Below, in pieces: positions 48,361 to 59,935 of a stretch of DNA of 64,000 nucleotides. The notes below the pieces were generated by a model. That model made no database searches and was not told the origin of the DNA. It saw only the letters and a list, made by a program, of their open reading frames with translations. The stretch is from NCBI GenBank assembly GCA_025506515.1, contig CM046452.1:97986811-98050810 (forward strand), in the 5' to 3' direction. Within the stretch, counting starts at the first letter, position 1. Each line of letters begins with the position of its first letter. Position numbers and translations under genes: made by a program. Source of the stretch: Flaveria trinervia. Taxonomy: Eukaryota; Streptophyta; Magnoliopsida; Asterales; Asteraceae.

Positions 48361-51300
48361 CTATCGTCTTACCTTCTTCATAACCTCCTCATACTTCTTG
48401 TACTTTTCCTCTCTTGTGACTCCTACATGTATTTCAAATGCAAAGTAGAGTCGTATCATATTTTGGAATTGGAGTGCTTGTACACTATCTTGTGTGTCAT
48501 AGAACAGTGGCCACTTGTATAGAGTGTAAACGTCGTCAGCTGACAAGTTGGTAAGCCACATCGGGTCAAATACCCTAATAGTATCCATTTTGCCTTATTT
48601 TTTCAGAACTATGACAGCTTTCCCAGTTCTCTAATCATAGTACCACCATTTGAAGTGAGGAGTGAAGTCTTGTGACATTTTCCGTAGAGGGATCTTTGAC
48701 ATTGTTCGTGGAGGACTCCACTTCAGCACTATCTTTGGCTTTCCAGTTATGGGATCAACTTCAAAATGTTTGATATACCTCGTAGGTTGTTGAGGTTTGA
48801 AGTTGACCCACCTAGTGTGGTACACTTTCTTCAGGGCAGCCTCAACCCAGCCTGACATCTTTCTCGGGTCAGCGTATAACAACTTTAGTTTAGCTAGCTG
48901 GTTGAGCTCAAAACGAGGTAGAGTCTTTAGGTCATGCGGGAATCTAAAGTACTCAATACCTTTCTCTCTCTTCACTGCATATACATTAAGATCATAAAAA
49001 TATGCCCACGCAATAATCTTGCCTGACACCTTGTGATATTTCTTCACATTGTAGAGCTTGGTGTAGACATTATGTTTAGGAGCAGTGCGTTGGGCTCAGA
49101 TCTCTTTAAAACAAGCAGCCCATTCAGCCTTTCTAATATCAACATCAGTGTTTGAGGCTTGGGCTTGTTCTTCAACCTTCTCGGACTCCTGCTCCATCTT
49201 ATCTAGTATCTCAAATGTATCACCGACTAGGGAGTCACCCAAATTAGGGACCGCATTTCCCTCGTTGTCAGCGTACTCGGGATAATGTTCTGCAGATCTC
49301 CTTGACAATCATATCTAGTAGGGACCTGCTCCATCTTATCTAGTATCTCTATTTCATCAATGTCGTTCAACTCGTCATCAGTGGTTTCTACAAAAGTTGG
49401 AGCGTCCTTGACAATCTCATCGGGATTAAGCTTGAACATTTCTGCAATTTGCTCATCAGTGAGATTGTGAATGATCTCTCCTTCTTTAGGAGTGTACATT
49501 ACAGATCTCCTGACTATACCTTGCAGATCAAGAATTATCGTGAGTTGAGTCTTGATCTGTTGGAGGGGAGGAACATTATGTTCATCCCTTTGGTAATTTG
49601 GATCTGCTTGATTTAAACATGTAACACACTCATCGTTAGTAAATAATCAAAACATAACTGTTAAACAGTTAAAATAAACATCCATTACATAGGCTTAATA
49701 CAGGATTCGAATACAAATGATTTCAATAACATAAATAACTAAACATTACTCTTATCAGGTATCCTCTGCTCTTCTGCTACCGGGGCGGATGTGGAGGCAC
49801 CCTGATCTTGAGTTCTTTTGATCCTCCGTTAGCTTGCAGATGTGGCACCAGCAGCAAATGAATCCTCTTCATCATCATCAACATCAGCATCCGTATCACC
49901 CTCGTGATCATCACCATCATCATCATCATCACTCTCATAATCATCAGCATCATCTTTGTCTCCTTCTCCTATCTTCAATGGCTATTCTTTGGATCCTTTG
50001 AGCTTTAGCAAGATAGTCTTGTTTGCAGCCTCTAGCTCCTCAATCTTCTTGGCATGTTGTTCCTGGAGCTGAGACAACTGCTGAGCCTGCTCATCAATCA
50101 ATCAAGCCTGCTGAGAAATCCGCTGAGATTGTGCAGCAGTAAGATCTACTAACTGACGAATCTATACAGTTTTCTCGTCATCGGCCGCTAACACCTGCAT
50201 CACCATACGGTTTAGCGCTGACAGCTGTTCCTCTACCCAAAAGGAGGTAAAGGTGCTCTGGATGTATATGGAAAGGAGGATGATGGTGCATTTGGATGGC
50301 TAGCGTGGTGGTGGTGGCAGTGGTAAAGATTAGGGGTAATATGGATGAAGGTGGTGATGGTGTATGTGTGGTAGTAGTGGTGGTAGGTGGAGTGGGTGTA
50401 GTGGTGGTAGTAGTGGTGGTAGGTGGAGTGGTGGTAATGGTGGTAGAGGTGGCAGTAGTGGTGGTGGTTATGAAGGTCAGTCTTCTCTTCTTCTTCTTCA
50501 GGCCGTCGGGCTAAGCCATCCTTTTCTTCCTCGATACTTTCGAGGAGGATGCTCTCCCTAAAACACGGCTTGGCTGATCAGGAGCAAAGGTAGGATCTGT
50601 GTCAGTCTCTCCCGATCTGCCAGGGCGTTCACCAACCGCCCGGAGCCCTCGCTTTGTGGCAACCACCTTGCTGCCAACAGTCTGAGTTAGAGGCTTCTCA
50701 TCTGTATCATCCTCCTCATCAGGTATGAAGTCTTGATGGAATCTTGCAGTCTTTGCTCCATCATGGGTAGATGCCGGAGATGCTATATCGGCAGCGGGGG
50801 CCCTTGGTTGAGTGGGCCCTGCATCTCCACCATCACCACTGTCGTCGTCATCGGAGTCATCCTCCGGGAGCTATAACTGCTCAACCTCTGAATCACTGTC
50901 TGCATGGCACCATTTATGCCTAGTCGGCGCCATGTAATCCTCCCGGGTCAGATGCCCGAATAGTCTCCTTACAGGGGGCTTTACCTGCTTCCCCCTGTAA
51001 ACCTTCATACGACCTAGTGTGGTGTCGTCCATCACCTCAAGAACTACAGCGTCCTCCTTTTCCTTAGGCAGAGACGGTAGTTTCTGATCGATAATCATCT
51101 GGATGAATCGAGGGTACATGCAGAACCCATCCTTCCCTTTCCCCTAAATGTTCTTCACCATATAGGCGAAGATCATCTTGGAGAAGCTGAACGGGTGGTT
51201 CAACACCAACGCTGCATAAGCGTTCTGCATCTGATCTGAGAGCTCGTCAAACCCTCCCTTTCGAGAAGCAATACACTTCAGCAGCACATGTGCGAGGTAC

Positions 51301-51710
51301 TTGAACTGGGGGCACATGTTGCTCTTGTTGAGCACCCCTGCGTTGATGTCCCCAGAGTACTTAGCTCGCATGAAACATCCACAAACAGTAAGGGGGTGTA
51401 ATCGAGTGGGATAATCAGCATCATCCCCGAACTGTAGAACTATCCGAAGATCATCCTCAGCGATCTCAATCGACTCTCCAAAAATCGAGCTCCTTATGCA
51501 ATGCGGCTCAAAGGATCTGTCCACCACAACGCTTTCCCAGAAAGCTTGCTGAATCGAGCGGTATGGTGTACAAGGAGTCGATATGGCATGAGAGATCCTC
51601 GATCTTCGTAGAAACGCGATAACGCCAGAAAAGTCTGAGGCATTTCTGGATGACAGATCCAGATGAGCACAGATGTTGTGCTTAGTGCTCATAGTCCAAC
51701 GACGAGCCAT
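48361..51710 (-). pseudogene. copia extra 3' ORF (putative plant transposon protein), broken
   Basis: Reading leftwards, 51710-51144 has the helical domain I associate with the Pfam family putative plant transposon protein (FLRRSRISHAI, IRSSIFGESIEI, FKYLAHVLLKCIA, HPFSFSKMIFAYMVKNI). A single TAG at 51144-51146 separates it from 51119-50871 (MYPRFIQMIIDQKLPSLP), in the same frame. A long Asp-rich and Pro/Thr-rich low-complexity linker follows (about 50870-49800). The C-terminal parts are 49499-49227, 49308-49096, 49047-48631 (basic and aromatic) and 48588-48361, split by stops. It occupies the position where env-like ORFs sit in some LTR elements. Function unknown. Confidence 0.7.
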
Positions 51711-51789
51711 TTGTTACACAATGAATATAAACGTTAGTAACCGTCGATGAGTAATAACTTGAATCATTTGGATTGGAATTTTTTTTTTG

Positions 51790-52720
51790 TTCTGTCGTGC
51801 GAATGAGACCGTGCGACTGAGATCCAGCCGTGCTAATGAGTAGTGCGACTGAGTTCAAGTCATGCGAATGACCTCATACGTATGGTTGAACATGCCACTA
51901 GGCTCATACGTATGCAAAATCATGCGTTTACACCAGTCGTGCGACTGAACTCATACGCATGGTTCAGTCGTGCGGTTTAGCCATTCGCACAACTCAGTCG
52001 TGCGACTGAAGTTTATCAAGATATCCATTCGCATGACAAACTGTTGTTCAATTCAAATTCAAGTTCTGACCAATTCTTAAGATTAGACATCGTGTTTTGG
52101 TTCATTGGACTCACAATCACTCTATTTAGCACCTAATAACTTTGTTTTCAATATTTTACTTAGTTTTATTACGTTATTTGTCCAAGAAAGTCTCGGTTCT
52201 TGGTTAGGGTCGAAGATCTTGATTTTGGAATCAAATTAATCGAAATTTGGGTGGATTGCACCGCATTATACCTGTATAATCAGTGGAAATCGTTAGTAAA
52301 CAACAATCAATGGTATAGAATGATCAAACAAAAATTTGGCAGAGTATCAATGGTTCGTGCAAATTAGGGCGATTTTGGGAGTGATGAATGACTGCGACCG
52401 AATCCCCCTCTATTTATACTAGGGTTTCCTTCAGTCGTGCGACTGAGTCCAGTCGCATAGTTGTTTCGTGCGACTGAAGATCAGTCGTGCGTCTAGCATA
52501 TTCGGTCACCTTCAGTCGTGCGTCTAGTAGTCAGTCGTGCGACTGGGTCATTCGGTCACCTTAATCCATGCGATTTGCACATCCTGATGGTCCAATCGCA
52601 TATATGTCCCAAACGTTTGGGTTTATCATGCGATTGGGTACATTCGTATCCTCCAATCGTACGACTGGTCCATACTCATGTTCCAGTCATGCGAATGGAT
52701 CATACTCATGATTTTGACTT
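51790..52720 (-). promoter_or_regulatory. internal promoter-like region with palindromic CAGTCG repeats
   Basis: Dozens of motifs of the type cagtcgtgcgactg, cattcgcatgac and catacgtatg fill 51790-52040 and 52430-52700. Between them, on the minus strand, lies TATAAATAGAGGGGG (TATAAATA at 52411-52418) with about 150 bases of leader-like sequence after it. The extra ORF starts some 700 bases downstream at 51710. The layout resembles the U3/TATA layout of the copia LTR at 47864-48090 but the sequences do not align outside the repeats. Confidence 0.5.
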
Positions 52721-52770
52721 TTTCACCATCCCATATTTTATCTTTTGATTAAACATTATGAGCATTTGAT

Positions 52771-52901
52771 CATCTCAGACATGATCATTTTAACTTGAAA
52801 AACTATTAACCACCTCAGACGTGGTCCTTTTAAAATACTTTGTCACCTCAGACATGACCCATTTTTATTTGAAAGCATGTGTGCTCACCTCAGACGTGAC
52901 C
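52771..52901. repeat. four spaced copies of cacctcagacgtgac
   Basis: Copies of caYctcagacRtgaY start at 52771, 52811, 52844 and 52886, separated by AT-rich spacers (intervals 40, 33 and 42). Confidence 0.75.
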
Positions 52902-54338
52902 GTTTAAATGATAAGGTTCCCTATTAACTTCCATGACATAGTCCGATATTGAACAAAACTGAAATTGACAAACTTTATACAAAATTAAAAGAAATAACAC
53001 TAAAACTTAAACTAAGACATGTTTTTGTGTTTTTGTGAGGGTTAACTCCCAATATGTAAATCTAAAGAGTTCTTTTTTTGAAAAGCCAGCTTTAATTCAC
53101 TTAAATCATACATGGACCAAATCAATTTAGAATCATACAGGATGTGCAAATCATTCGGGACAAGTTATCTAAAACCTTTGATGCTCTAGTATTGTCTTTT
53201 ATCTAGAGTCATTTAGCAAATTTAGAAAATCATACTAGTACTATTAGGTCCCCACTCTGATTTGAACTTTCAAGAATTGTAGCCACAATGATTGTCAGTA
53301 TACTTATCCTCTTAAATCCATACACAGACTTTCAACACAGATTGGTGATGGTTTAAAATTGTTTATTTCAACAAGTATTTGTGGATCCCACACTTATATG
53401 GTAATCAACATTCCTTAGGAGATTTTGAGCGGTCTGATGGTAGTATTCAAGAAGAAACTATTCATAGAACTTTCAAAGAGAAGCCAAGGCTTAGGTTAGT
53501 GCCACCGCACAGTAGAAAGGTGGCAAACAACAATGAATTCTAAAATATATAGGTTATGCTTATCCTCAGGTCAGTGCCACCGCACAACAAAGAGGCACAT
53601 AACCTATCTTCTTGTTTGAGAAATTTTATTCTTTTTGCATAGATCTCACCAACAACATAGGTTATCAGTTTGATTGTATTTGCATTTTTAAGTGCTTTTG
53701 CTCATGCTTTGGTCTTACGCACATATTCGTGGCGTTTATTTTGCTCATCACCCCTTATTGGAATCTTGTTGATTGTGTTAACCAGGGATAAGGTGTTACC
53801 CACAGCTAGTCAAACATTTTTGTTTAATCTTGAGATCACCAAAAAGGTCTAGTCATCTATTGTGTTGAATCTACCGATATATCATCTGTGGTCTAGCAAC
53901 CTCTAGGTCTACTTTCTTTGTGTTACCTTAGTAGTAACTAGTTTATCTATCATATTTCATTTTATTTTGCTCAGACTACACAGATTTATACTTGAGCTTT
54001 GCATCATTTTCAATTTAAATTTTAAAGTCCCAAATGGTTTGCTCATGTGTACTATTATATTCCAAATATTGGATCGGTATCACACATACGATCTTATTTT
54101 TATCAGCTACCTCTCCTTCTCCCTCTTTTTGTTATATTGTCTAAACATATTCTCCCCCTAAAATTTTAAAACCTTAATGGATTAGCGTTTTAGGATTTTA
54201 ATAGGCAAAACAACAAGACACATTTTAATTAACCAACTTAAAATTAAGCAGAAAAATAAAAAAATTGAAAAATAAAAAAATTGAAAAATAAAAATAAAAA
54301 TAAAAATAAAAGTATATTTATACGACACATCGGACTAC
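52902..54338. other. non-coding stretch between copia pol and the promoter-like region
   Basis: No gene is supported. A purine tract on the minus strand (AGGGGGAGAATATG, near 54150) lies shortly after the end of RNase H. The phrase aggtYagtgccaccgcaca occurs twice (about 53492 and 53568). Confidence 0.45.
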
Positions 54339-55302
54339 ACATGATCATCGTCAAGAATGACCTCATTTTTCTTTTTAACGCCATTGACCTCTAACAGATA
54401 TAGAAAACGTGGTTTGTCAAAAGCCTTTGTATAGAGGTCAGCGCGTTGAAAATCTGTGTTTATTTACCACATCGATTAAGTTCTTTTCAAAGCAATCACG
54501 TATAAAGTGATATTAATTCCGATGTGTTGGTTTTAGGATGTTGGACCGGGTTTTTAGTGATTGTAATAGCAGCAGAGTTATCAACAAAGATAGGAGTAGA
54601 AGAGAATTTCAAACCGTTATCTCGCATTTGCTGTTGAATCCATATGATTTGTGAACAGCAACTTGCAGCAGCAACGTATTCGGCTTCATAGGTTGACAAA
54701 GCAACCGAGGTCTGCTTCTTACACTGCTAGGTTACTAATCTTCTCCCAAAGAATTGACACCCTGCTAATGTAGACTTGTAGTTCATCTTGCAGCCTCCAT
54801 AATCCGAGTCGCTATACGTCGTAAGCTCAAAGTCATCATCATGAGGATACCATAACCCAAGTGTGGGTGTACCCTTCAGATAACGAAAAATCATTTTGAC
54901 CCCAATAAGATGGTTCACTTTAGGCTTTGCCTGATATCGTGAACATAAACATGTAGCATACATGATATCAGGTCGTGAGGCAGTAAGATACATAAGAGAT
55001 CCAATCATCACTTGGTACATAGTGGCATCCACCAAATCACCATTTTCGTCGGGTGCTACATCATGGTTTGTAGCAAGTGGAGTTCCAGCTGTAGAAGCAT
55101 TCTCCATGTCAAACCGACTGAGAATATCACCTACATACTTGGTCCGATGTAGGAAAATCTCATTTGGTGTCTGATCCACTTGTAATCCGAGAAAGAACTT
55201 CATCTCTCCCATTGCACTCATCTCAAACTCCGCCTTCATTACTGCTTCAAACTCTTTACATAATTCTTCATTCTTTGATTCGAAGATTATGTCATCGACA
55301 TA
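54339..55302 (-). pseudogene. copia reverse transcriptase (C-terminal) and RNase H, broken
   Basis: 55302-54727 starts exactly in the YVDD catalytic motif of copia RT and runs through GSLMYLTASRPDIMYA, QAKPKVNHLIGVKMIFRYLKGT and DSDYGGCKMNYKSTLAGCQFF. RNase H continues at 54699-54496 with STYEAEYVAAASC (active-site Glu) and IFVDNSAAI, then to about 54339 with LYTKAFDKPRF. Frame changes near 54727 and 54500 break it. The upstream half of RT lies across the solo LTR, at 58132-58436. Confidence 0.88.
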
Positions 55303-58131
55303 TGTCACACCCCGACCGACGGCGGAATCATCGGGGCGGACGAATGGGAGACGATTGCTCATAGCATATGGAACTAATTAAGTTGAAATAATATTCAATG
55401 TCATTATTCAATAAACATTACAAGACAAATAAGTATTTGCAAAACAATCAAGATACAAACAAAAACATAAGACATTCAATTAATCTAGATCCAAGTCCTA
55501 TATGAGTACAAGAAGATCTTCAAGTAGGAAACCTGAAACATGTTAAAAATAAAGAGGTCAACTATAAAGTTGGTGAGTTCCCATGGTTTAAACACACGCA
55601 TAAGTATATATATGTAAAAGGGTTACAAGTAGCAATTCATGTCCATGGTTACAAGTTAGCAACCTCATAGAACACATACAGTTACAACCAAACCTCGACT
55701 TGATTACAAGTATATAAGATTGGCTAAGTGTACTTGGTTCCCATGATGAACAAGCATACATCATCAGGAGTCGGCAATACATCGACTTTAGCACCAAGTA
55801 GGCTTGTCAGGCCCAAAGACCTAAGACGTCGCCAGACTAGCAATAGTTAATGATTGTAAACAAAATATGTATCTCATATAAGACTTACATTAACACAAAT
55901 AACCATGACAAAAATATAAAGATGAATTGCATGTGCATTTACAAGTCTCAAGATAGTTACAAGTGTAAATTTATAAAGTTAACATGTTTCACCCCAAAAG
56001 GTGTGAAATAAAGTGAAAAGGGGGCATGAGAAACTCAGAAGATGTAAATAATATGATGATAAGAACGTAGACGAAGCTCCAACGATTTGCTTTACAAGTT
56101 GCCTAACCGTATAAATTCCAAGATTAAGTTTAAAGGTAAGATTAATGAATAAACGTGAACTAGGGTTTCAATTGGAAATTTGGGGGTTTTAATAATAAAA
56201 AGAAGCGATTATGCATTGGTTAAATAAAGACGAAATAGATTAATCGAGATTGAGAGCGAAAAGGAATGATTTAATAATTTAATTTATTTAAATAAATAAA
56301 AATTAAATATAATGTGTTGAAAGAAATAATTAATTTAGAAATTAATTATTTAAAATTGATAATGATGATTTATTGAATACTTAATTATATGACTTGTAGA
56401 ATAATATAAACTTATTTAAAGTTATTTTCCAAAGTTTTTAAATGTCTTAAATAATCTTTATAAAGGTTTTATAATATTAAAACCCAAAATAAAGAATTAA
56501 AGAATTTATATTGAGTCATAATGTTTCAAGAAATATCCAAAATAACATGATTTAAACGATGAATATTTAAAAGAAATATTTGGATCACTAATAATTTATT
56601 AATTATTAAAATCCATTTTAATATATATAACCCAAGAATAATCTTTAAAATGTTTTATTAAAAAGATTTTTTTATTTATTTAAATTTAGAAAAATTACAG
56701 AAAATTATTTGGTCTCTTTAAAAAATATTTAAAGTTTACAAAACTTTTTTTTACTAGTTAGAAATTTTCTATAATTAATTTAAGGGCTAAAAAGCCGTAA
56801 AAAATTATTTGAAGGTGCCCGGGTTCGAACCCGGGACCTCAAGGTGGGGATACAAGTGACTAACCGGGGAACTAAAGGCCTAAGCCACGTGAAGAACTGG
56901 TTTTAAATTGTTAAAAACAATACTTCAAGAATCCCTCAATTTCTTAAGAACCTAGAATCGGTTTGGATCAAATTGACCACCCAAATGATGCAGATTAACG
57001 AATTAAACATGGGGCTTTGTTTCCCCATGTAAAACCGAGTTTAATGATATATGAAACTTACATGATTGAGTTTGATTTGATGATCTCAAGTTTAAGAACA
57101 AGTCGTGACATTGTGATTGTTGATTCATGGTGTAAACGAGGTTGATAACCAAATTAACTTTGCAGGAAGCTTCGGATGATGTTGATAAGTGAAAGCCCTC
57201 TTCCAATTTGGTTTAATAACGCTTCGAGCATGGATTACGGTTGAGTTACAGGTCGCGAGTCGTATGTTGCTCGTTGGTGTTGGATTTGTGTTTTCCAGGT
57301 GAAATTGGAAATAACAATCGAATAAAGGTAGATAGATGCTCGTTTGGGTTGAATTAATTTGATTATTATTAGTGTTTTAATGCCCGAACGTTGCAACTCA
57401 GTGATCGGCGGTTACACGAGCTCGAACGCTCTTGTAACCGATGTTAAACTTAATTAAGAAGCATCCAATAGTTCGAAACCTTCACTTGGACGGTTAGAAA
57501 TCGTTTTGTGTGGCTAAAACTCGAAGAATCGAGACTTTTGGCCTCGCCAGAGCTTGCCGACTCGCGGCCGGAGATGTGGCCGGGAAATCGGGAAGGGGGG
57601 TTGGGTTTTGGTTTCAAGATTCTTAAGTTGGCAACCTAGGTCCCTGAAGTATCCATTTTTATCATTTTATGCTAAAAGCTTTTATATTAAGTTTTATAGA
57701 TTACAATTTAAAAACTATTCTTTATAAAACCCAACTTTTAAATAATTAATCCATTATTTATTTATAAAATATTATAAACATTATTAATCTTGTTATATAT
57801 TAATTATTAAATTATTAAGGTGGTTAAAATAAATAATCTTTATATATATACTCATCTTCATAAATTCCATAGGAATTTTAAAGTCTAATATTTATTTTTA
57901 TAATAATTAAAACTTCATATATGATATTTATAAAATCTCATAAGTTTATAAACTTATTAAATAGAAGATTAATATAAATTTTAAATTACCAATTTTACAA
58001 AGTTAATTAAATAACACATTATTGTTTAAAAAAAACCCACTAAAATGAAAGAAGTAGTTTAAATGATGTGCTTGATTTATATAATCAACAAAACGGGTTC
58101 AAATTATAATTTGAAATTGGTGGATGTTACA
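55303..58131 (-). repeat. solo Ty3 LTR (2,829 bp) with perfect 5-bp TSD
   Basis: The plus strand begins TGTCACACCCCGACC and ends GGATGTTACA, so on the minus strand it runs TGTAACATCC...GGGGTGTGACA. ACATA flanks it at 55298-55302 and 58132-58136. It shares ends and internal blocks with the LTR of element A (2001-4174), in the opposite orientation. No internal Ty3 coding sequence is present, so LTR-LTR recombination probably removed the rest. It is about 650 bases longer than A's LTR. Confidence 0.93.
56797..56895 (-). promoter_or_regulatory. tRNA-like Pol III promoter module in solo LTR
   Basis: Box B GGTTCGAACCC on the minus strand (plus 56821-56831) inside a cccgggttcgaacccggg arm, a box A-like stretch upstream (plus 56857-56872, minus ccccggttagtca) and six T downstream (plus A-run 56799-56804). 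It is homologous to 3108-3197. Confidence 0.6.
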
Positions 58132-58436
58132 ACATAAATTTGTACCAGCAGTAATCTCCATCTTTTTCCTTGATAAACAGTATACAGTCAATGACTCCCT
58201 TGCGAAAACCATGTTTTACAAGATGTGTCGAGAGTTTCTCATACCAGGCCCTTGGAGCTTGATGAAGCTCGTATAGTGCCTTGTCGAGTTTGTAAACTCT
58301 GTCCTGATGATATGGATCCTCAAATCCTCGGGTTGACTGACATACACAGTCTCTCAAATCTCACCATGAAGAAACGCACTCTTCACATCTAATTGATAAA
58401 CTTTCATCTTCATATAAGATGCATAGGCAAGGAAGA
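58132..58436 (-). pseudogene. copia reverse transcriptase (N-terminal part), broken
   Basis: On the minus strand this reads AYASYMKMKVYQLDVKSAFL with the first catalytic Asp (VYQLDVKSAFLHG), a stop, then VYVSQPRGFEDP and KLDKALYELHQAPRAWYEKL. A frame slip just before the solo LTR shifts the reading frame. The left side joins the LTR in the YVDD codons; the right side ends abruptly at about 58436, where the dispersed repeat begins. Confidence 0.85.
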
Positions 58437-58830
58437 TGGGGGCCCTAAAATTTTGGGGGCCCCAAGCCATAACCTCACTTCTTAGGTCTATTGGGCCGGC
58501 CCTGGCTAGGTGGGGGAAGATAAACGAAAGGTTGAAGGTGATGGGGTTGGTTGTGGGGTTAGTGGTCGTGGTGGGCCTCGCTATATATCATTTCTTAATT
58601 CTCTTGTTTATTACTTAATTCACGCATATCATTAAATGAGGGGCAATTAAGTTATTTCGCACGTACTTTAAAGAAAAAGATAACGACCATTCCTGACGGG
58701 GACTATCTGTGTTATGTTTTGTCAAACCATTGAACCGACTTTGTAATTTTTCAAACATGGGGACCGAAAGTGAAAACAAGCCTAAGTATAAGGACCTTCA
58801 TGTAATTAACTATTTTTAAACTAAATAAGG
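58436..58830 (-). repeat. dispersed repeat, copy 2
   Basis: Reverse-complement partner of 45421-46345: on the minus strand it runs ttaattacatgaaggtcc ... cttgttttcactttcggtcc ... gacaaaacataacac and ends ggggccccc/agggcccccatc. It abuts the cut copia RT at 58436, which suggests it inserted there or that the copia was truncated by it. Confidence 0.6.
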
Positions 58831-59640
58831 AAAGCATACATGCAAATTCAAATACCAAATTCAGCAACATAAAATAGCACCACAACTCAACACATTTCAC
58901 ATTGATTTGCACTGTCACGGTATTAGCTCGAGTAATCTACATCTAGAGATTGAAATTAACGACGATAATCACTCGAGCAAGAAGAATTTAAATGAAGAAT
59001 AGTTGATTGCAAACAACAAGCTTCAACTAATCATTGGTTTTATCTATTATCATTAATTTCTGCAAGACCAACATCGAAAAACCCTTTATCAATATGTAAA
59101 CATAGACACGAGCTTTGGTTTTTATATAAAGTTTATTACATGTTCGGTTTTAGGTTGGGTAAAACCCAATCCAATTGTCGTATGCTAAATTTACTTAACC
59201 CTAGTGTAATTATAAGAACTAAAAGCTGACCAATGTTTTAGTCGGTTAATACACATGGGTATGATAGTTCTAACACGTATGACTTGATTCTTTTACGTGC
59301 ATAGTTCCAACCCTTCAAAAGAAAAGTAGCCCCTTATGGGACCAACTCCACAATGAAGCCCTAGCACGGATCAATATGTGTAGCAATTGCACCCCACGAA
59401 TGGTACACCGAAGAATGTTTAATATCCTAACCCTAGCACGGATCAAGCTGACTTATTCTTGAACTCCCGATGATAATTCAGGCTCAGGGACCTTATCAGT
59501 TATTAGTAAATGGTCTAATGACTTCTATCTTTTAACGATTGCATTAGCCGGTTAAAAGGCCGCAAAACAGGGCCCTCTCACTTTTTCGTACATCCTAACC
59601 CTCCGGCTTTACAATTGCCTTCCTTCTCGTACGCCCTAAA
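58831..59640. other. spacer upstream of the RMD5-like gene
   Basis: No gene is seen. cctagcacggatca occurs twice (about 59360 and 59440). The promoter of the RMD5-like gene is expected near the right end. Confidence 0.45.
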
Positions 59641-59877
59641 ACTTAACCAAAAAATTAAACAAATCACATCACAACATCATCATTTCTAAAACAAACACAC
59701 CCCTATCTCACAAGTCTCAACACACTTCTTAATCTCCCCCAAATTTCACACGCAAATCCCCCCTTCTTCATCTTCATCCCCTTCACTGGTAAGATATCAA
59801 GCATCTCTGCATCTATTTCTTCTTAATTTTTCAGTATGATTGATTCCTGTTACGCCTCGATCTGTAGAACGTTCTTG

Positions 59878-59878
<1 letters not shown>

Positions 59879-59935
<57 letters not shown>
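59879..59935. repeat. (ATT)n microsatellite
   Basis: About 19 uninterrupted tta/att units in the first leader intron. A shorter run is at about 60757-60776. Confidence 0.95.

Larger units (their letters stand above)
47632..58436 (-). mobile_element. Ty1-copia element with extra 3' ORF, interrupted by a solo LTR
   Basis: On the minus strand: reverse transcriptase (58436-58132 and 55302-54727), RNase H (to about 54339), a 2.6 kb non-coding stretch with a promoter-like region, an extra ORF (51710-48361), a polypurine tract (plus strand reads ctcccccttgg) and a 3' LTR (48335-47632). The upstream part (gag, protease, integrase and 5' LTR) is absent: the copia frame is cut at about 58436, where another repeat begins. 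Copia elements with this extra ORF after RNase H are, to my knowledge, common in Asteraceae. A Ty3 solo LTR is nested at 55303-58131. Confidence 0.75.

Noticed and set aside
50296..50561. Val/Gly-rich plus-strand frames
   Set aside because: Opposite strand of the Pro/Thr-rich linker of the copia extra ORF.
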